A stretch of DNA of 64,000 nucleotides, taken from Pseudoduganella ginsengisoli (GTDB lineage: Bacteria; Pseudomonadota; Gammaproteobacteria; Burkholderiales; Burkholderiaceae_D). The DNA is taken from assembly GCF_009720865.1 (NCBI RefSeq), contig NZ_WNLA01000015.1, positions 115,701-179,700 of the forward strand. The letters run 5' to 3'. The position numbers and the translations under genes were made by a program. Positions 62,665 through 64,000 of the stretch are shown one piece after another; within the stretch, counting starts at the first letter, position 1, and each line of letters begins with the position of its first letter. The notes under the pieces were generated by a model. That model made no database searches. It worked only from the letters and a program-made list of their open reading frames with translations, and was not told where the DNA came from.

Positions 62665-63129
62665 ATGAAACTGCTCGTCTTCCACATTGGTCCTGACCGC
62701 TACGGTTTGCCTTTGAAGCAAATCCGGCGCGTGCTGCCCTTGATGGAATTGAAGCAAGTCCCACTGGCGCCCCCTGCCGTGGCCGGGCTGATGAACTTGC
62801 ACGGCCAGCCGGTGCCGGTGATCGACCTGGCACGGCTGGCCGGTTATGAGGCCAGTGCGGAACACTTTGATACCCGTATCGTGCTGTCCGATTACACGGC
62901 GCCCGGCGGCGCCGTGCACGCGCTGGGTTTGCTGGCGGAGCGCGTACTGGGTGTGCAGGAAGTCAACGATGCGCAATTGATGGATCCAGGCGTGCGCGCC
63001 GCGCCATTCCTGGGCAAAGTCAGCGGTCATGCGGGTGGTGGCCGGGCCGGCATGGTGCAGCTGGTGGTGCTGGACCAGCTGTTGCCGCCTGACGTGCGGG
63101 CAGCGCTGTTTCCTGAGGAAGCGCCATGA
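62665..63129 (+). CDS. CheW-like coupling protein
   Basis: 154 residues, six bases after the MCP 2 stop. CheW fold: LLVFHIGPDRYGLPLKQIRRVLPLMELKQVPLAPPAVAGLMNLHGQPVPVIDLARL is the N-terminal half, and VHALGLLAERVLGVQEV the second. A single domain that links receptors to a CheA kinase. The next gene starts inside its stop codon (ATGA). Confidence 0.9.
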   Translation: MKLLVFHIGPDRYGLPLKQIRRVLPLMELKQVPLAPPAVAGLMNLHGQPVPVIDLARLAGYEASAEHFDTRIVLSDYTAPGGAVHALGLLAERVLGVQEVNDAQLMDPGVRAAPFLGKVSGHAGGGRAGMVQLVVLDQLLPPDVRAALFPEEAP

Positions 63130-64000
63130 GCGCGCAAGCCATGATCCGCCAGGCCACCGGCTTGAACGTTTCCCGCGCCGAGGCGGACCGCGCGGTCCGC
63201 CAGCGCATGGGCCGCATCGGGGAAGTCAACCGCGACCATTACCTCGCCACGCTGTCGCCGCATGAATTGGCGGAACTGGTCGAATTGCTGGTGGTGCCGG
63301 AATCGTGGATGTTCCGCGATCCCGAAGCGTTCAAGGCGGCCGTCAGCTATGTGCAGGCCCGGCTCGCGTATGACCCGCGCCCCGCGCGCATCTTATCGCT
63401 GCCCTGCGCCGGCGGCGAAGAACCATATTCGATGGCTATGGCGCTGTTTGATGCGGGCGTGGCGCCAGCCAGCTTCGCCATTGATGCGATCGACCTCAGC
63501 TCTGCCTGTGTGGCCCGCGCGCGCGCGGGTGTGTATGGGCGCAACGCATTCCGCAGCAATGACCTGACGTTCCGCGACCGCTACTTCACGATGGCCGGCG
63601 ACGACAGATACCGCATCAATGACCCTGTGCGGGCCCAGGTGCGCATCGCCCAGGGCAATTTGCTGGCCATGGATACGTCTTTGTACGCCGGATATTACGA
63701 CGTGATCTTTTGCCGCAACTTGCTGATTTATTTTGACAAGCCCACTACGGCGGACGCCATCGCGCGCCTGTCCGCTATGCTCGACGATGACGGCGTGCTG
63801 TTGGCCGGCTATGCGGAAGTGCCATCCTTCACGCGGCAAGGGTTCACACCGCTGCCGCACCGTTACGCATTTGCACTGAAAAAAGACCGCGCCCCGGCGC
63901 CGCGCTATGCATCGCTGCAGCAGCCGGGCGAGCCAGCGCCGCCCCGGGTGCAAGCGGAGCGCCGCACGGCGCCTCGGCCTGCAGTGCCGCCCCACCCGGC
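63126..64000 (+). CDS. CheR-type chemotaxis methyltransferase (3' end outside window)
   Basis: Open to the window edge, 291 codons visible. N-terminal helical CheR domain (MIRQATGLNVSRAEADRAVRQRMG, then ELAELVELLVVPESWMFRDPEAF), followed by the S-adenosylmethionine domain with LSLPCAGGEEPYSMAMAL, IDAIDLSSACVARARAG and VIFCRNLLIYFD. After residue ~255 it becomes Pro/Arg-rich, which suggests a linker to a C-terminal (for example TPR) domain, as in WspC-like proteins. The order MCP-CheW-CheR resembles the start of Wsp-type clusters. Confidence 0.9.
   Translation, partial: MSAQAMIRQATGLNVSRAEADRAVRQRMGRIGEVNRDHYLATLSPHELAELVELLVVPESWMFRDPEAFKAAVSYVQARLAYDPRPARILSLPCAGGEEPYSMAMALFDAGVAPASFAIDAIDLSSACVARARAGVYGRNAFRSNDLTFRDRYFTMAGDDRYRINDPVRAQVRIAQGNLLAMDTSLYAGYYDVIFCRNLLIYFDKPTTADAIARLSAMLDDDGVLLAGYAEVPSFTRQGFTPLPHRYAFALKKDRAPAPRYASLQQPGEPAPPRVQAERRTAPRPAVPPHP

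Overview
The window reads as chromosomal DNA of a high-G+C betaproteobacterium, most likely Oxalobacteraceae (Massilia/Duganella/Janthinobacterium type). This is inferred from gene content: three chitinases, an ECF41 sigma factor module, a DUF1800/DUF1501 pair, the argF-argG and lysR-lysA arrangements, and a DUF2970 protein. No rRNA, tRNA, CRISPR array, transposase or phage gene was recognised.

Layout. 1-7958: tail of a YigZ-family gene and a giant minus-strand TpsA-like exoprotein with an Ala/Lys-rich tail. 8143-11189: zinc metallopeptidase, ECF41 sigma factor, its probable target (an AhpD-like gene behind an exact ECF41-type promoter) and a DJ-1/PfpI protein. 11521-18213: a chitinolytic cluster of two GH18 and one GH19 predicted lipoproteins, each with an N-terminal CBM5/12 module, with a JmjC-type cupin gene between the first two. 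18279-22764: a minus-strand RHS locus split into three cistrons, two of which carry their own signal peptide and Shine-Dalgarno, followed by a DUF4288 putative immunity gene and an overlapping orphan; the G+C falls at the toxin/immunity end. 23118-30128: Cache-domain protein behind a sigma-54-type promoter, DUF2970 protein, unknown protein, TcyP-like cystine transporter, TorT-like binding protein, histidine phosphatase with NnrD, and a small lipoprotein. 30191-36758: RND efflux pair, DUF212 and DUF475 membrane proteins and a small anchored protein. 36762-43640: lysR/lysA, a TacA/TacT-type toxin-antitoxin pair, a long Ala/Glu coiled-coil protein, REP-like inverted repeats and SrkA. 43691-53572: SEC-C protein, DUF1800-DUF1501 operon behind a sigma-54-type promoter with three phased upstream sites, a BACON/IPT lipoprotein, orn, and an overlapping M48 peptidase-phhB-rsgA operon. 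53711-64000: TPR-GAF histidine kinase, argF-argG, then a chemosensory cluster (two MCPs, CheW, CheR running off the edge).

The most unusual items are the split, separately exported RHS locus, the sigma-54 promoter array ahead of DUF1800/DUF1501, the self-contained ECF41 regulatory module, the chitinase/JmjC cluster, and two MCP genes whose signalling halves are nearly identical while the sensor halves differ.
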